64,000 bases of DNA from JAYPEY01 sp964519245 (GTDB lineage: Bacteria > Verrucomicrobiota > Verrucomicrobiia > Limisphaerales > JAYPEY01): the NCBI GenBank assembly GCA_964519245.1, contig CAZFLK010000007.1, forward strand, positions 12,938 through 76,937. The letters are read 5' to 3'. The notes under the pieces were generated by a model. The model worked only from the letters and a program-made list of their open reading frames with translations, searched no databases and was not told where the DNA came from. A program made the translations under genes and the position numbers. Shown here piece after piece: positions 29,401 through 37,079 of the stretch; position 1 is the stretch's first letter, and each line of letters starts with the position of its first letter.

Positions 29401-29609
29401 GCGACGCGTTCCTGCGCCAGATGTCCCGCAAGCTGCTGGGCTTCGCGCTCGGACGCGGCCTGGAATACTACGACGAAAGCGTGATTCGTCAGGCCGTCGC
29501 CGATCTGGAGGCGGGCGAGCATCGTTTCTCCGCGCTTGCCGTCGCCATCGCGAAGAGTTACCCCTTCAGATATCGCAGAGAAAACGGACACTTGGCCCAT
29601 GCCGAATGA
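26487..29609 (+). CDS. DUF1592-family diheme cytochrome protein
   Basis: A 1040-residue exported protein of the planctomycete/verrucomicrobial DUF1592 family. After the signal peptide (FAAGLIASLWLVLPTGLWA) come: a cytochrome c-like domain with C49-H-D-C52-H53; DUF1587 (LRRLNKAEYDNTIRDLTGVD); a carbohydrate-binding-like insert (about 340-480); DUF1595 (ARAFRRPVSRHDARIIEGAF); DUF1592 (FALASRLSYFLWSSMPDETL); DUF1588 (ATSWPERTSPVLRGKWPLDV) with a second haem motif C913-A-V-C-H917; and DUF1585 (MSRKLLGFALGRGLEYYDES) at the end. Such proteins are thought to be periplasmic electron-transfer enzymes tied to polysaccharide or alcohol oxidation, but no activity is proven. It is followed by a DUF1552 gene, the usual partner. 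Confidence 0.92.
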   Translation: MNAMHQLPRRRLRFAAGLIASLWLVLPTGLWAGFEERYAEVEPILRKHCHDCHGGQKRKGGLNFDDYRSEKDILVHLQKWVSVIEQVETGVMPPEDQEPRPSPAEVEKLASWIRKTIDEFDYDSVKDPGKATLRRLNKAEYDNTIRDLTGVDLKPARYFSGDGVGGEGFDNNAEGMTLPPMMVEKYFEAAREISRHARVSYTGGIEFSSDLVPTFGPRAYLVRAERKLTNFYNDFYDRLPKYNPRTQFEPYLMPAMKLALANPEASHKEIYDLAMEKKLMPGVFYRWVIAFANAKEDIKSRRWDTHYGHWVLDPWLELLSRRESVSDEELQAFYDDFAAKVRLAVHHTRFTNRPGLEVKTDVKEGAETLWLSVGDMDDGREFDRIVLHDPKVTLRDGSVVYLGDLEMTDQQGGGAIHRDQFPDGREFVSTASGKDPVKRGFYVEAPALLTFKLPADAKSFKAMMGFEESAGDKGSVQVYASTEKIPFPEGKHTHAHFYRGPGHYGVEEAKKWWGIYSSLVGYGKGAGAKEMIDVSLSPENRARLDAIKQEIEFAKRQPIKDFFAFVEKKKFGHLLNSKEGELPALSDLKMGLRAAPEKLADDDRKRWNDLRKAAEAFQAERDIRLKDALSDFAARAFRRPVSRHDARIIEGAFDKSMAGTDDFQKAAQLAIQGMLTHPRFLFRMEDEASGASASKVDEFALASRLSYFLWSSMPDETLLKLAKEGRLQDDKILEAQVRRMLKDPKSVSLAEEFASQWLEFRRILDEKKPDAKLFPDYTEALREAMYREAVLVFDDIVKRDGSVLEVIDSRTTFLNELLAKHYGIPGVEGEEMRRVELAVEQRGGFPTMASVLVATSWPERTSPVLRGKWPLDVLVGGKVPPPPEGIEVDLKQLNDKTLTKKQRLALHSTDPNCAVCHDRIDPLGFTLENFDAIGRFRSRDGELDVDAVGDIKGGPRINGVAELKAYLKTDKRDAFLRQMSRKLLGFALGRGLEYYDESVIRQAVADLEAGEHRFSALAVAIAKSYPFRYRRENGHLAHAE

Positions 29610-29662
29610 ATGACATCGAGGCCAACATTCGACGAAGAACAATACGAAGCGCACCAACCACA

Positions 29663-29704
29663 GTTTGATGTTCAGAGTTCGACGTTGAATGTTTGACGTT
29701 CGCC
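29663..29704 (+). repeat. Six degenerate heptamers, consensus GTTYGAN
   Basis: Six 7-bp units run head to tail: GTTTGAT, GTTCAGA, GTTCGAC, GTTGAAT, GTTTGAC, GTTCGCC. The first two bases after G are always TT, and the period is strict for 42 bp. The array lies 25 bp upstream of the DUF1552 start and is AT-richer than its surroundings. Confidence 0.75.
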
Positions 29705-29729
29705 ATTCCTCCACCAAACCCCCTCGCCC

Positions 29730-31061
29730 ATGAATACCAAGACTTGGAATCTCAACCGTCGCAACGCCCTCAAGGGTATGGCCGGTGTCACCCTGGGCCT
29801 GCCCTGGCTGGAAACCGCGACCTGGGGCGCGAACAAGAAGGACGCCGCGAAGCATCCCGTCCGTTTCGGCGTCATCTACCAGCCCAATGGCATCAATCCC
29901 TATGAGTGGACCCCGGAAGGCACGGGCACGGATTACAAGCTGTCCAAGACCCTGCGTCCTCTCGCTCCAATCCGCGACGAGGTGCTCGTCCTGACGAATC
30001 TCAACCACGATCTCAAGAAGGGCCGCGACCGCCCCACCAGCGGCCACTATGGCGGCACGTCCAACTTCCTGGTCGGCAACGGCGTCAAGCGCAGCATGGG
30101 CAGTGACATCGAATGCGGAGTCTCGGTCGACCAGATGGCCGCCAAGCACATCGGCCACCAAACGCTGCTGCCTTCGCTCGAACTTTCCACCGAGGCTGAA
30201 TGGACGGGCGTCGACACCGGCGAGCGCATCACCCAGCTCTACGGCAACTCCATTTCCTGGCTCACCCCCACCTCGCCGTTGGCCCGCGAACGCTTTCCCC
30301 GCCTCGCCTTCGATCGCCTCTTCGGCAAGTCCGGCGGGCTCGGGGACACCCGCAGCGTGATCGACCTGACCCGGGAAAGCATCCACGGGCTCCTGAAGAA
30401 GGTGTCCACCGATGACAGGCATCGCCTGGACGAATACCTGACCTCCGTGCGCAGCCTGGAGAAGAAGCTCGAGTTCAATGAGAAGAACCAGCGTCCCGTT
30501 CCCGCGGAACTGCTTGAGGGGCGCGTTCCCGAACCGGGCCAAGCGAGGTCGCACGACGAGCATCTGACCCAGATGATGGACATCATGACCCTGGCCTTCC
30601 AGACCGACCGCACCCGGATCGCGACCTTCATGATGGGCCGCAGCTCCAGCGGCATCGACTTCTCCTTCGTCGACAAGAAATGCGGCGGCCTTCACGGCAT
30701 GGCCCATCACGCGGAGCGCCCCGGCAAGCTCGAAGGCTACCAGATTGCCAATGAGTATTGCGTGCGCAAGTACGTGGAATTCCTCCAGAAGCTGCACGCC
30801 ATCAAGGAAGGTGAACGCTCGATCCTCGACAACTCGATGATCCTGTATGGGAACAACATGCGCGACGGCAATTCCCACACCAGCGCGAACCTGCCGATCC
30901 TGTTGGCGGGTCGCGGCGGCGGCCAACTCAAGCCCGGCCGCCACATCGAGTACGAGAAGGACACCCGGCTCTGCAATCTCTACCTCGCCATCCTCAAGCG
31001 CATGGGCCTCGAGCTCGACCAGTTCAACGAGAGCACGGGCGAGTTGCCGGAACTGGGTTGA
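29730..31061 (+). CDS. DUF1552 (HXXSHH-family) Tat-exported protein
   Basis: A 443-residue protein of the DUF1552/HXXSHH family. The N-terminus has a twin-arginine motif (NRRNALKG) and a hydrophobic stretch ending near WGA, so Tat export of a folded, perhaps metal-loaded, protein is expected. The family motif is present as H322-G-M-A-H326-H327, with Ala where the family name has Ser. Other conserved text is YQPNGINPYEWTPEGTGTD, TLAFQTDRTRIATFMMG and DGNSHTSANLPILLAG. The function of the family is unknown; it almost always travels with DUF1592 proteins, as here (120 bp downstream). A second copy lies at 41799. Confidence 0.92.
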   Translation: MNTKTWNLNRRNALKGMAGVTLGLPWLETATWGANKKDAAKHPVRFGVIYQPNGINPYEWTPEGTGTDYKLSKTLRPLAPIRDEVLVLTNLNHDLKKGRDRPTSGHYGGTSNFLVGNGVKRSMGSDIECGVSVDQMAAKHIGHQTLLPSLELSTEAEWTGVDTGERITQLYGNSISWLTPTSPLARERFPRLAFDRLFGKSGGLGDTRSVIDLTRESIHGLLKKVSTDDRHRLDEYLTSVRSLEKKLEFNEKNQRPVPAELLEGRVPEPGQARSHDEHLTQMMDIMTLAFQTDRTRIATFMMGRSSSGIDFSFVDKKCGGLHGMAHHAERPGKLEGYQIANEYCVRKYVEFLQKLHAIKEGERSILDNSMILYGNNMRDGNSHTSANLPILLAGRGGGQLKPGRHIEYEKDTRLCNLYLAILKRMGLELDQFNESTGELPELG

Positions 31062-31174
31062 TCCCCGGCGCCCTGGCCCGCGCCGCTTGAACGGATATCG
31101 CCGGACGACTGCCCGCTGACAACCGCGATCAGGGCGTCGCGTCCGCCTCCCTCGGCAACATTCGAGTTCACATC

Positions 31175-33028
31175 ATGTCCTTCGCCGCGCAGTATGCGGG
31201 CATGCGAACGAAGGCATGGTTGGGACTGGCGTTGGGTTTCCTTTTTCTCGGAGGTCGATCGGAGGCGTTGGAAATCACCCACGGTCCGATGTTGGGAAGG
31301 CCGACCGCCAGGACCATGGGAGTGTGGGCCCGGACGAAGACGCCGGGCGCCTTCATCGTCCGTTACGGAACCGATGCGGATGACCTGGATCTCGCGACCG
31401 GGCCGGTCACGACCGCGCTGAAAGATGATTGCACGGGTTGGGTTGAGCTGCGGGGACTCCAGCCGGCGACGCGCTACCACTTCGAGATCGTTACGGACGA
31501 TCAACGAAATGACCCTCCCCGCGGGACCTTTCGCACATTGCCGGACGCCGGCGAGCTCAAGGATCCCAAGTTGAACCCCAAGGGCCTGTTCAACTTCAGC
31601 TTCGAGTTTGCTTGCGGCAACAACCAGAGTCCGGCCAACGGCATCGGCTACAGCCTCCCCACCTACACCACCATGCTCGACAAGATTGCCGACAAGGTGG
31701 ACTTCGCGATTCTGAACGGGGATTGGCTCTACGAGGAGAAGCGCGAGTTTCCGGCGACGGATTGGGTCCGGCAGGTGGGAATCGAAGCCGCGCAAACGCC
31801 CCGGCTCGTCGAGCTGGCCCCGACGATCACGGGTGTTTGGGAGAACTACAAACTCTACCTCAGCCGCTGCCCGAACCTGGCGGAGTGGCATCGGCGGACG
31901 CCGTCGTTTTTCACCTTCGACGACCACGAACTGCTGAATGACATCTGGGGCGCGGGGTCGCCGGGGTTTCGCGATCGCCGCGCAGTCTTCCGCGATATCG
32001 GCGTGCAGGCCTGGTTCGACTATCTCGGGTGGGCGGATCCCGTGACCTTCAAGCAGGAGGCGTACTTCGGGCGCGCGCGCCTGACGGGCGGCAGCGGCAT
32101 CCTCGTCGACCCCGACGCCGATTTCACGGCGATTGATTGGAAGCAGGCGGCGAACCTGCACGTGCATTGGGGCACGGAAACCGCGGGGGTGCATGACAAC
32201 GCCCTCGACGACGTGGGCGGGGATCCCAACGCGGGCTCCTACGAGATTGTCGAGGTCCTGGACAAGCATCGCCTGCGCATCAGTCCGCCCGCGAAGAGAA
32301 CCGGAGCTCCCGCCTACTCCATCGGGCGCCTGTCGCATTCGACGTTCCGGGTGGGCAACGCGGAGTTCTTCCTGCTCGACACCAAGACCTTCCGCACCAA
32401 GCACGATGTGCGGAATCCTTCCGATCCGGACACCACGATGATCGGAGCACGGCAGCGGGAGTGGTTGATGGACGGCATGAAGAACAGCGACGCGGATTTC
32501 TTCTTCGTGGTGTCGTCCGTAAACTTCATGATTCCGCACATCGGTGGCGGGGGCGTCTTTGCGCACAACAACAAGGATGAGGCCTGGACGGTGTTCCTCC
32601 ATGAGCGGGAGAAGCTGATCAACTTTTGGGACGAGCTGGGCAAGCCGGTCTTCGTGTTGACCGGCGACCTGCACAACAGTTTCGCGATCAAGATCACCGA
32701 CACCGTCTGGGAGGTGGCCTCGGGGCCGCACAATTCCGTGAACCATACGCCCGCTGACGAGGGCGGCCGTCCCGCCTCCGGGAAGTTCAAGTATGGCCCG
32801 CGCGAATGCGACATCCGTTGGTCGACCTTCGCCCTGCCGGACATCCCGCGCCTCCAGCGGTTCTATCCGGTCTACACCGTGGTGAAGGTCAACAACGTGT
32901 TCAACAATCCGATGAAGCTCGGCGAGGAGCGCCGGGTCGCCTATCCGCATCCACAGGTCATCTTCCAGTTCTACAACGGCTGGACCGGCGATCTGCTCTA
33001 CGCGGAATCGATCTCCGCCAAGCGCTGA
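31175..33028 (+). CDS. PhoD-like alkaline phosphatase family protein
   Basis: A 617-residue exported metallophosphatase-like protein. The signal peptide is best seen from the ATG at 31202 (MRTKAWLGLALGFLFLGG, cut near SEA); the ATG at 31175 adds nine residues. An N-terminal Fn3-like PhoD_N domain (THGPMLGRPTARTMGVWART) precedes the phosphatase domain, with EFACGNNQSP, FAILNGDWLYEEKREF, FFTFDDHELLNDIWG, FFVVSSVNFMIPH and VFVLTGDLHNSFAIK. These supply the Asp, Asn and His ligands of a PhoD metal centre, though an insertion of about 120 residues (around 290-390) is unusual. Probable role: periplasmic phosphodiester or phosphate ester hydrolysis. It ends the run with the DUF1592 and DUF1552 genes. 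Confidence 0.88.
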   Translation: MSFAAQYAGMRTKAWLGLALGFLFLGGRSEALEITHGPMLGRPTARTMGVWARTKTPGAFIVRYGTDADDLDLATGPVTTALKDDCTGWVELRGLQPATRYHFEIVTDDQRNDPPRGTFRTLPDAGELKDPKLNPKGLFNFSFEFACGNNQSPANGIGYSLPTYTTMLDKIADKVDFAILNGDWLYEEKREFPATDWVRQVGIEAAQTPRLVELAPTITGVWENYKLYLSRCPNLAEWHRRTPSFFTFDDHELLNDIWGAGSPGFRDRRAVFRDIGVQAWFDYLGWADPVTFKQEAYFGRARLTGGSGILVDPDADFTAIDWKQAANLHVHWGTETAGVHDNALDDVGGDPNAGSYEIVEVLDKHRLRISPPAKRTGAPAYSIGRLSHSTFRVGNAEFFLLDTKTFRTKHDVRNPSDPDTTMIGARQREWLMDGMKNSDADFFFVVSSVNFMIPHIGGGGVFAHNNKDEAWTVFLHEREKLINFWDELGKPVFVLTGDLHNSFAIKITDTVWEVASGPHNSVNHTPADEGGRPASGKFKYGPRECDIRWSTFALPDIPRLQRFYPVYTVVKVNNVFNNPMKLGEERRVAYPHPQVIFQFYNGWTGDLLYAESISAKR

Positions 33029-33039
33029 AGCCCCGCGGA

Positions 33040-33061
33040 GCGCGGACATCCCTGTCCGCGC
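33040..33061. repeat. Perfect hairpin repeat just after the PhoD-like gene
   Basis: GCGCGGACA-TCCC-TGTCCGCGC is a perfect 9-bp stem with a 4-nt loop, starting 11 bp after the stop codon. There is no T-tract, so it is not a standard terminator, but it could protect or end the transcript. Hairpins of the same design occur at 7810-7827 and 48606-48625. At 33093-33110 there is a further half-copy, AAGGAGCGGCGACATTCC, identical to 18 bases leading into the 48606 hairpin. Confidence 0.75.
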
Positions 33062-33164
33062 GATTCAACTGGGGGAGGCGGAGCAGCCAAGTAAGGAGCG
33101 GCGACATTCCCGGTGTCTTTCCGGGACATCGGAATGGGCTCGACGGGAGTCTCTCCCCACCGCC

Positions 33165-33902
33165 CTACGAATCGCCAAACAAGTCCTGCTGCACGGGCGC
33201 GCGCAAGGCCTCGACCCGTTCGAGGCAATTGGGCGAGTCATTTGCGGGTGACCCGACGTCGGCGCATACGGGCCAGGCCTCCATGGCTTCGGGATCGTAG
33301 GGCCGCAGCAGAGTCCGGAGTTCATCCGGCTTCGTTGCCGGGTCGAGCCAACGGTCCCGGTCTCCCGGATCCAGGATGACCGGCATGCGATTGTGGATCG
33401 GAGCCATGAGCCGGTTCGGCTCGGTGGTCATGATCACGAAGGTGTCCCGGGTCTCCGGTTCCGGAGGAGCCGCTCCGGGGCGGGCCTTGGATTCGATCAA
33501 TGAGGTCCGCCAGAGCCCGGCGAAATAGAAGGGCTCGGCGCCCTTCAGCCGAATGTTCATCGGCTGTTTCTGCGGGCCGATCTTGCGCCACTCGTAGAAG
33601 CCGGTGGCGGGGATGAGGCAGCGACGCTCCTGGAAGGCGTCGCGGAATGTGGGTTTCTCGGCGACCGTTTCCGAGCGCGCGTTGACCAGAATGGAGGCCT
33701 TGCGATTGCGGGAGGCGGGCGTCTGAAAGCCGAAGCCCATGTCGCGGAGCTCCGGCAGGTTATCCTCGTTCAGCGCGATGGCCGGGGCGGTCTGGGTCGG
33801 GGCGATGTTGTAGCGCGCGGCCGCCTTGAGCAGCATCAACTCCTTCAGAAAAGCAGAGAAGAACTCCCACTCCTTCGCGGTGAGTGAATAGCGGCTGCAC
33901 AT
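33165..33902 (-). CDS. yedK: SRAP-domain protein (YedK/HMCES-like abasic-site protector)
   Basis: A 245-residue SOS-response-associated peptidase family protein. Members crosslink through Cys2 to abasic sites in single-stranded DNA and protect them during replication. Cys2 is directly after the initiator Met (MCSRYSLT), and the other active-site residues are visible: N32 in RYNIAPTQ, E104 in PATGFYEW and H170 in PIHNRMPVIL. The core length matches the family (about 220-240). It is monocistronic, followed on the same strand, after a hairpin-rich gap, by no related gene; no SOS box was recognised upstream. Confidence 0.93.
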   Translation of the reverse strand: MCSRYSLTAKEWEFFSAFLKELMLLKAAARYNIAPTQTAPAIALNEDNLPELRDMGFGFQTPASRNRKASILVNARSETVAEKPTFRDAFQERRCLIPATGFYEWRKIGPQKQPMNIRLKGAEPFYFAGLWRTSLIESKARPGAAPPEPETRDTFVIMTTEPNRLMAPIHNRMPVILDPGDRDRWLDPATKPDELRTLLRPYDPEAMEAWPVCADVGSPANDSPNCLERVEALRAPVQQDLFGDS

Positions 33903-33997
33903 TGCTGAACCCTAGGCGGGAACGCGTTGAATCCCAAGCCCCGCTTGCTCCCCGACGCGTGAAAGCGCCCCGCCGCAGTGATTGCGCCCCCCGGCGC

Positions 33998-35173
33998 CTA
34001 GCCGGTGAGTCCGGCGCAGAATGTCTCCATGCGATCGAGGCCCTTTTCGATCAGCTCCATGCTGGTCGCGTAGCTGATGCGGAGGTAGCCCGGCGCGCCG
34101 AAGGCCTCGCCCGGCACAGCTGCGACCAGTTCCTCCTTGAGCAGGCGCTCGCAGAACTCCGGCGCGGCCAATCCGGTCCCGGAAATATTCGGGAACAGGT
34201 AGAAGGCGCCCTTGGCGTTGACGCAGCTGACGCCCTTCATGGCGTTCAGGCGCTCGTGCGCATACTTCCGACGCTTGTCGAACTGCTCGAGCCAGACCGG
34301 CAGGTGATCCTGGGGGCCATTCAGCGCCTCCACCGCGCCCTTCTGGGCAAAGGAGGTGGGATTGCTGGTGCTGTGGCTCTGGATGGCGTTGATCGCCTTC
34401 ACGATGGGCAGCGGCGCGGCAATGTAGCCGAGGCGCCAGCCGGTCATGGAGTATTCCTTCGCGAGACCGTGCGCGATCACGGTGTGCGCCTGGTGCTCCT
34501 CGGAGAAGCTGGCGACGCTCTTGTGCACGGCTCCCTCGTAAAGCAGCTTCTCGTAGATCTCGTCGCTCAGGATGAGGATGCTCCGCTCAACGCAGATATC
34601 ACCCAGAGCCTTGATCTCCTCCGGCGTATAGACCGCGCCGGTCGGATTGCTCGGCGAATTGAGGATGAAGATCTTCGTGTTGTCGGTGATCGCCTCGCGC
34701 AACTGCTCCGGCTTCACCTTGAACTCGGTGGCGTCGGTGGTTTCGATGATCGCGGGCGTGGCGCCGGCCAGCGTCACCATCTCGGGATAACTCAACCAAT
34801 AGGGCGCCGGAATGATGACCTCGTCGCCTTCCTGACAGGTCGCCATGAAAAGATTGTAGCAGGAGTGCTTGCCGCCGCAGGCGACGGTGATCTGCGCGGG
34901 ATCGTAGATCAGTCCGTTGTCGCGCTGGAACTTGTCCGCAATCGCCTGTTTCAACTCGGGAATCCCGGAGGCGGCGGTGTATTTCGTAAAGCCTTCGTCC
35001 AAGGCCTTCTTGGCGGCGTCCTTGATGTGGTCCGGTGTGTCGAAGTCGGGCTCGCCGGCGCCGAAACCGACGACGTCCTTGCCTTCCGACTTGAGGCGTT
35101 TGGCCTCGGCGCTGATGGCGAGCGTGACCGAGGGCGTGAGTGACGAGGCGCGATTGGAGATCGGGTATTCCAT
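33998..35173 (-). CDS. aspC: Aspartate aminotransferase (class I/II PLP enzyme)
   Basis: A 391-residue cytoplasmic fold-type I aminotransferase that interconverts aspartate and 2-oxoglutarate with oxaloacetate and glutamate. The PLP lysine is K239 in GLAKEYSMTGWRLGY. Other hallmarks are GFGAGEPDFDTPDHI at the substrate entry, NSPSNPTGAVYT (N178-P-T-G), LSDEIYEKLLYEG with the cofactor Asp, and the C-terminal substrate arginine in YLRISYATSME. It matches the thermophilic/Rhizobium type subgroup Ib in length and motifs, which sometimes also act on prephenate. Start at ATG 35173 (MEYPISNRAS). Single gene, 84 bp upstream of the M23 peptidase gene end on the same strand. Confidence 0.93.
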   Translation of the reverse strand: MEYPISNRASSLTPSVTLAISAEAKRLKSEGKDVVGFGAGEPDFDTPDHIKDAAKKALDEGFTKYTAASGIPELKQAIADKFQRDNGLIYDPAQITVACGGKHSCYNLFMATCQEGDEVIIPAPYWLSYPEMVTLAGATPAIIETTDATEFKVKPEQLREAITDNTKIFILNSPSNPTGAVYTPEEIKALGDICVERSILILSDEIYEKLLYEGAVHKSVASFSEEHQAHTVIAHGLAKEYSMTGWRLGYIAAPLPIVKAINAIQSHSTSNPTSFAQKGAVEALNGPQDHLPVWLEQFDKRRKYAHERLNAMKGVSCVNAKGAFYLFPNISGTGLAAPEFCERLLKEELVAAVPGEAFGAPGYLRISYATSMELIEKGLDRMETFCAGLTG

Positions 35174-35257
35174 AATTTTCGGCCGGAGAGGATGGGAGGC
35201 GGCGGACCCCGGCGCAAGCGGATTCTCGATCTGTTGCTTGGGCCCCGGAGACCGGGA

Positions 35258-36271
35258 TCAGTAGGTCAGCAGTTCAAGAAACTCCGTGCCGCGGCGGGTC
35301 AGGGCCCAACCCTTGCCTTTCTTCTCCACGTGCTGGCGGCAGTGGCCTTTCTTGTATTCCTCCGCGTCGACCTCCAGAAGCGTGATCTTGGACTTGGATT
35401 CCAATTCGGATTCGGCGCGGGGGATCATGAGAAAGGGGAAGCCGGCGAAATCCACCGCTATCTCGTAGCCGGCGACGCCCTCGCGCGCAGCGACGGGATT
35501 GCGTTTGATCAGCCTGGGGTAGCGTTTCAACCAGGGAAAGGAAGTGTCGCGCACCACGGCGCGATAGAGCGGTTTCAGTCTGCGGAGGTGATTGAGAAGG
35601 CTGAAGGACTCGCCGTCATTGCGATGGCATTCCAGCAGGACTTCCGACGGATCGAAGCCGGCGAGGTTGACGCCGTTGAACTTGCCATGCTCGTTCTTCG
35701 TGCCGCGCTGCGTCTTGCGACGCCATGAATCGTATTGGTCGTTGAGAATCAGGGTCAGCTCGAAGTGGAGGTGGGCGCGGCGTTTCGAAATCGTGTGGTT
35801 GGCCGTCCGTCCGAGGGTCCCGATCGTCTGTCCCGCCCGGACCGACTGCCCGATGCGCAGGCCGGACTCCACGCGTCGCAGGTGCGCGTAGAGCGAGTAG
35901 ACAGCCATGGTTTCGACCTCATGGCGGACCACGACATAGATGCCGTAGGCCGAGGCCCAGGCCTTGGTGTTGATGTAGACCACGGCGCCGTCGGCGGTCG
36001 CCATGACCGGGTCGATCGGCTCGTCCTTGTTGTCACGCTCGAGACACTGGATGTCGACGCCTTCATGCATCCGCCAGCCGCTGTTCCGCACGCAACCATA
36101 GGCGCCGGCGGGCCAATTGTTGCCGATCGTGCCGGTAAAGAACTTCGAACCGCCGTCCTCTTCAAGCAGTGTCCGGTTGGCGGTGGGAAACCGGAACACC
36201 TGGGCGCTCGTTGGCTGAACGCCGCCGAGAGCCGCCGCCAATGCCAGGATGGAAAGAATCTTCCGCGTCAT
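35258..36271 (-). CDS. Exported M23-family peptidase
   Basis: A 337-residue LytM-type metallopeptidase that would cut peptidoglycan cross-links in the periplasm. The signal peptide is ILSILALAAALGGV, cleaved after TSA. The zinc-binding set is present: H69-E-G-V-D73 (the HxxxD motif), H130, and H167-L-H169 (HLHFEL). All ligands are intact, so it should be a true enzyme and not a degenerate activator. The C-terminal 140 residues are a basic beta-rich extension ending in a WALTRRGTEFLELLTY segment. I took ATG 36271 because it begins the signal peptide; an ATG at 36319 would run into the preceding gene. It lies 7 bp downstream of a lipoprotein gene, so the two form an operon. Confidence 0.9.
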   Translation of the reverse strand: MTRKILSILALAAALGGVQPTSAQVFRFPTANRTLLEEDGGSKFFTGTIGNNWPAGAYGCVRNSGWRMHEGVDIQCLERDNKDEPIDPVMATADGAVVYINTKAWASAYGIYVVVRHEVETMAVYSLYAHLRRVESGLRIGQSVRAGQTIGTLGRTANHTISKRRAHLHFELTLILNDQYDSWRRKTQRGTKNEHGKFNGVNLAGFDPSEVLLECHRNDGESFSLLNHLRRLKPLYRAVVRDTSFPWLKRYPRLIKRNPVAAREGVAGYEIAVDFAGFPFLMIPRAESELESKSKITLLEVDAEEYKKGHCRQHVEKKGKGWALTRRGTEFLELLTY

Positions 36272-36278
36272 GGACGCT

Positions 36279-36830
36279 TCACCAAAACTTCTTGGTTTCC
36301 AGTTTCTCGGCGACGGCATTCAGGCCGTCGCACATTCGCTGCATCTCCTCCTCGGAGGCGTCCGGGGTGAAGATGAAGACCCCGTTCGTCAGGCGCTGCT
36401 CAATCACCTTCGCCGCCAGCCAGCGGCCCTTGGGGAAGAAGCTATGGATGGCGATGCGCTTGCCCCGGTTGGCCACGGTTGTGCTCTCGAGCAGCCACTT
36501 GCCGGTCCGGTCGAAGCGCACGCCCACCGCCTTGCCGAGATTCACCTGCTCTCCGTCGATCACGCGGATGTCATCGATGACCGCGGCCTCGATGATATTG
36601 CGTTCATCGATGAAAGGAACGCGATGCACGTGGATGGTCTGGGGGTTCTCCCGATAGACGCTGACCGGCATCACCCAGCGGCTCTCATTGGTCCTCTCCT
36701 CCAGGTGCATGCGGAAGGTCGCATACTTCTCCTCCTTGTCCTTGCCGCCCTTGGTGGTCTCGCAGCCGGCCAGCAGCCCCACCGCAAACACCGCCAGAAT
36801 GAGGTTGATAGGGCGAATTCGTTTCTTCAT
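36279..36830 (-). CDS. Predicted lipoprotein, function unknown
   Basis: A 183-residue lipoprotein: MKKRIRPINL, a hydrophobic stretch and the lipobox LLAGC (Cys near residue 23), then a charged linker (KGGKDKEEK). The mature domain alternates strands and helices (TFRMHLEERTNESRWVMPVS, then GVRFDRTGKWLLESTT, then IEQRLTNGVFIFTP). It has some resemblance to the periplasmic P1 head of SecD (substrate/surface-type repeats), but this is only an impression. Start at ATG 36830 rather than 36854, as only the shorter form gives a proper lipoprotein signal. Followed by the M23 peptidase gene at 7 bp; a joint role in cell-wall maturation is an inference from this. Confidence 0.8.
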   Translation of the reverse strand: MKKRIRPINLILAVFAVGLLAGCETTKGGKDKEEKYATFRMHLEERTNESRWVMPVSVYRENPQTIHVHRVPFIDERNIIEAAVIDDIRVIDGEQVNLGKAVGVRFDRTGKWLLESTTVANRGKRIAIHSFFPKGRWLAAKVIEQRLTNGVFIFTPDASEEEMQRMCDGLNAVAEKLETKKFW

Positions 36831-36898
36831 ATTCCGCCGCCAAACCAAATCCATGAACCCCGGAAAGTAAAGCGACTTTCCAACACCGAGATCAAACT

Positions 36899-37015
36899 AT
36901 GGGACAGCAACGCAACAAAGTCGAAAAGAGAAACCGCCGCAAGGCTTACCTGAAGCGCAAGAACGCCGCCGCCAAGGCCGAGAAGTCCGGCAAGGGCGCG
37001 GAGAAGTCCGAGTAA
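36899..37015 (+). CDS. Small basic protein (38 residues)
   Basis: A 38-residue open frame from ATG 36899 to TAA at 37013-37015. The product begins MGQQRNKVEKRNRRKAYLKR and is half Lys/Arg plus Ala, ending in a Lys/Glu tail. Such very basic short proteins usually bind RNA or the ribosome; similar short basic proteins are found in Verrucomicrobia, but I cannot name a family. It lies between the divergent lipoprotein gene and the radical SAM gene, 64 bp upstream of the latter. The ribosome site is weak. Translation and conservation would need checking; without these it remains a candidate. Confidence 0.55.
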   Translation: MGQQRNKVEKRNRRKAYLKRKNAAAKAEKSGKGAEKSE

Positions 37016-37079
37016 CGCCCGGAACGGCGTTACCTTTTCTTCCTGCGACGTCGGGATCGCGCGGCAACCCTCCGTCCGC

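Noticed and set aside
28242..30944. 900-residue open frame on the minus strand, and similar long antisense frames (26370-28205, 30980-33049, 39425-40570, 240-1667).
   Set aside because: They lie opposite well-defined genes (DUF1592, DUF1552, PhoD-like, dehydrogenase, glpK). Their products have no family-like pattern and the frames are an effect of high GC.
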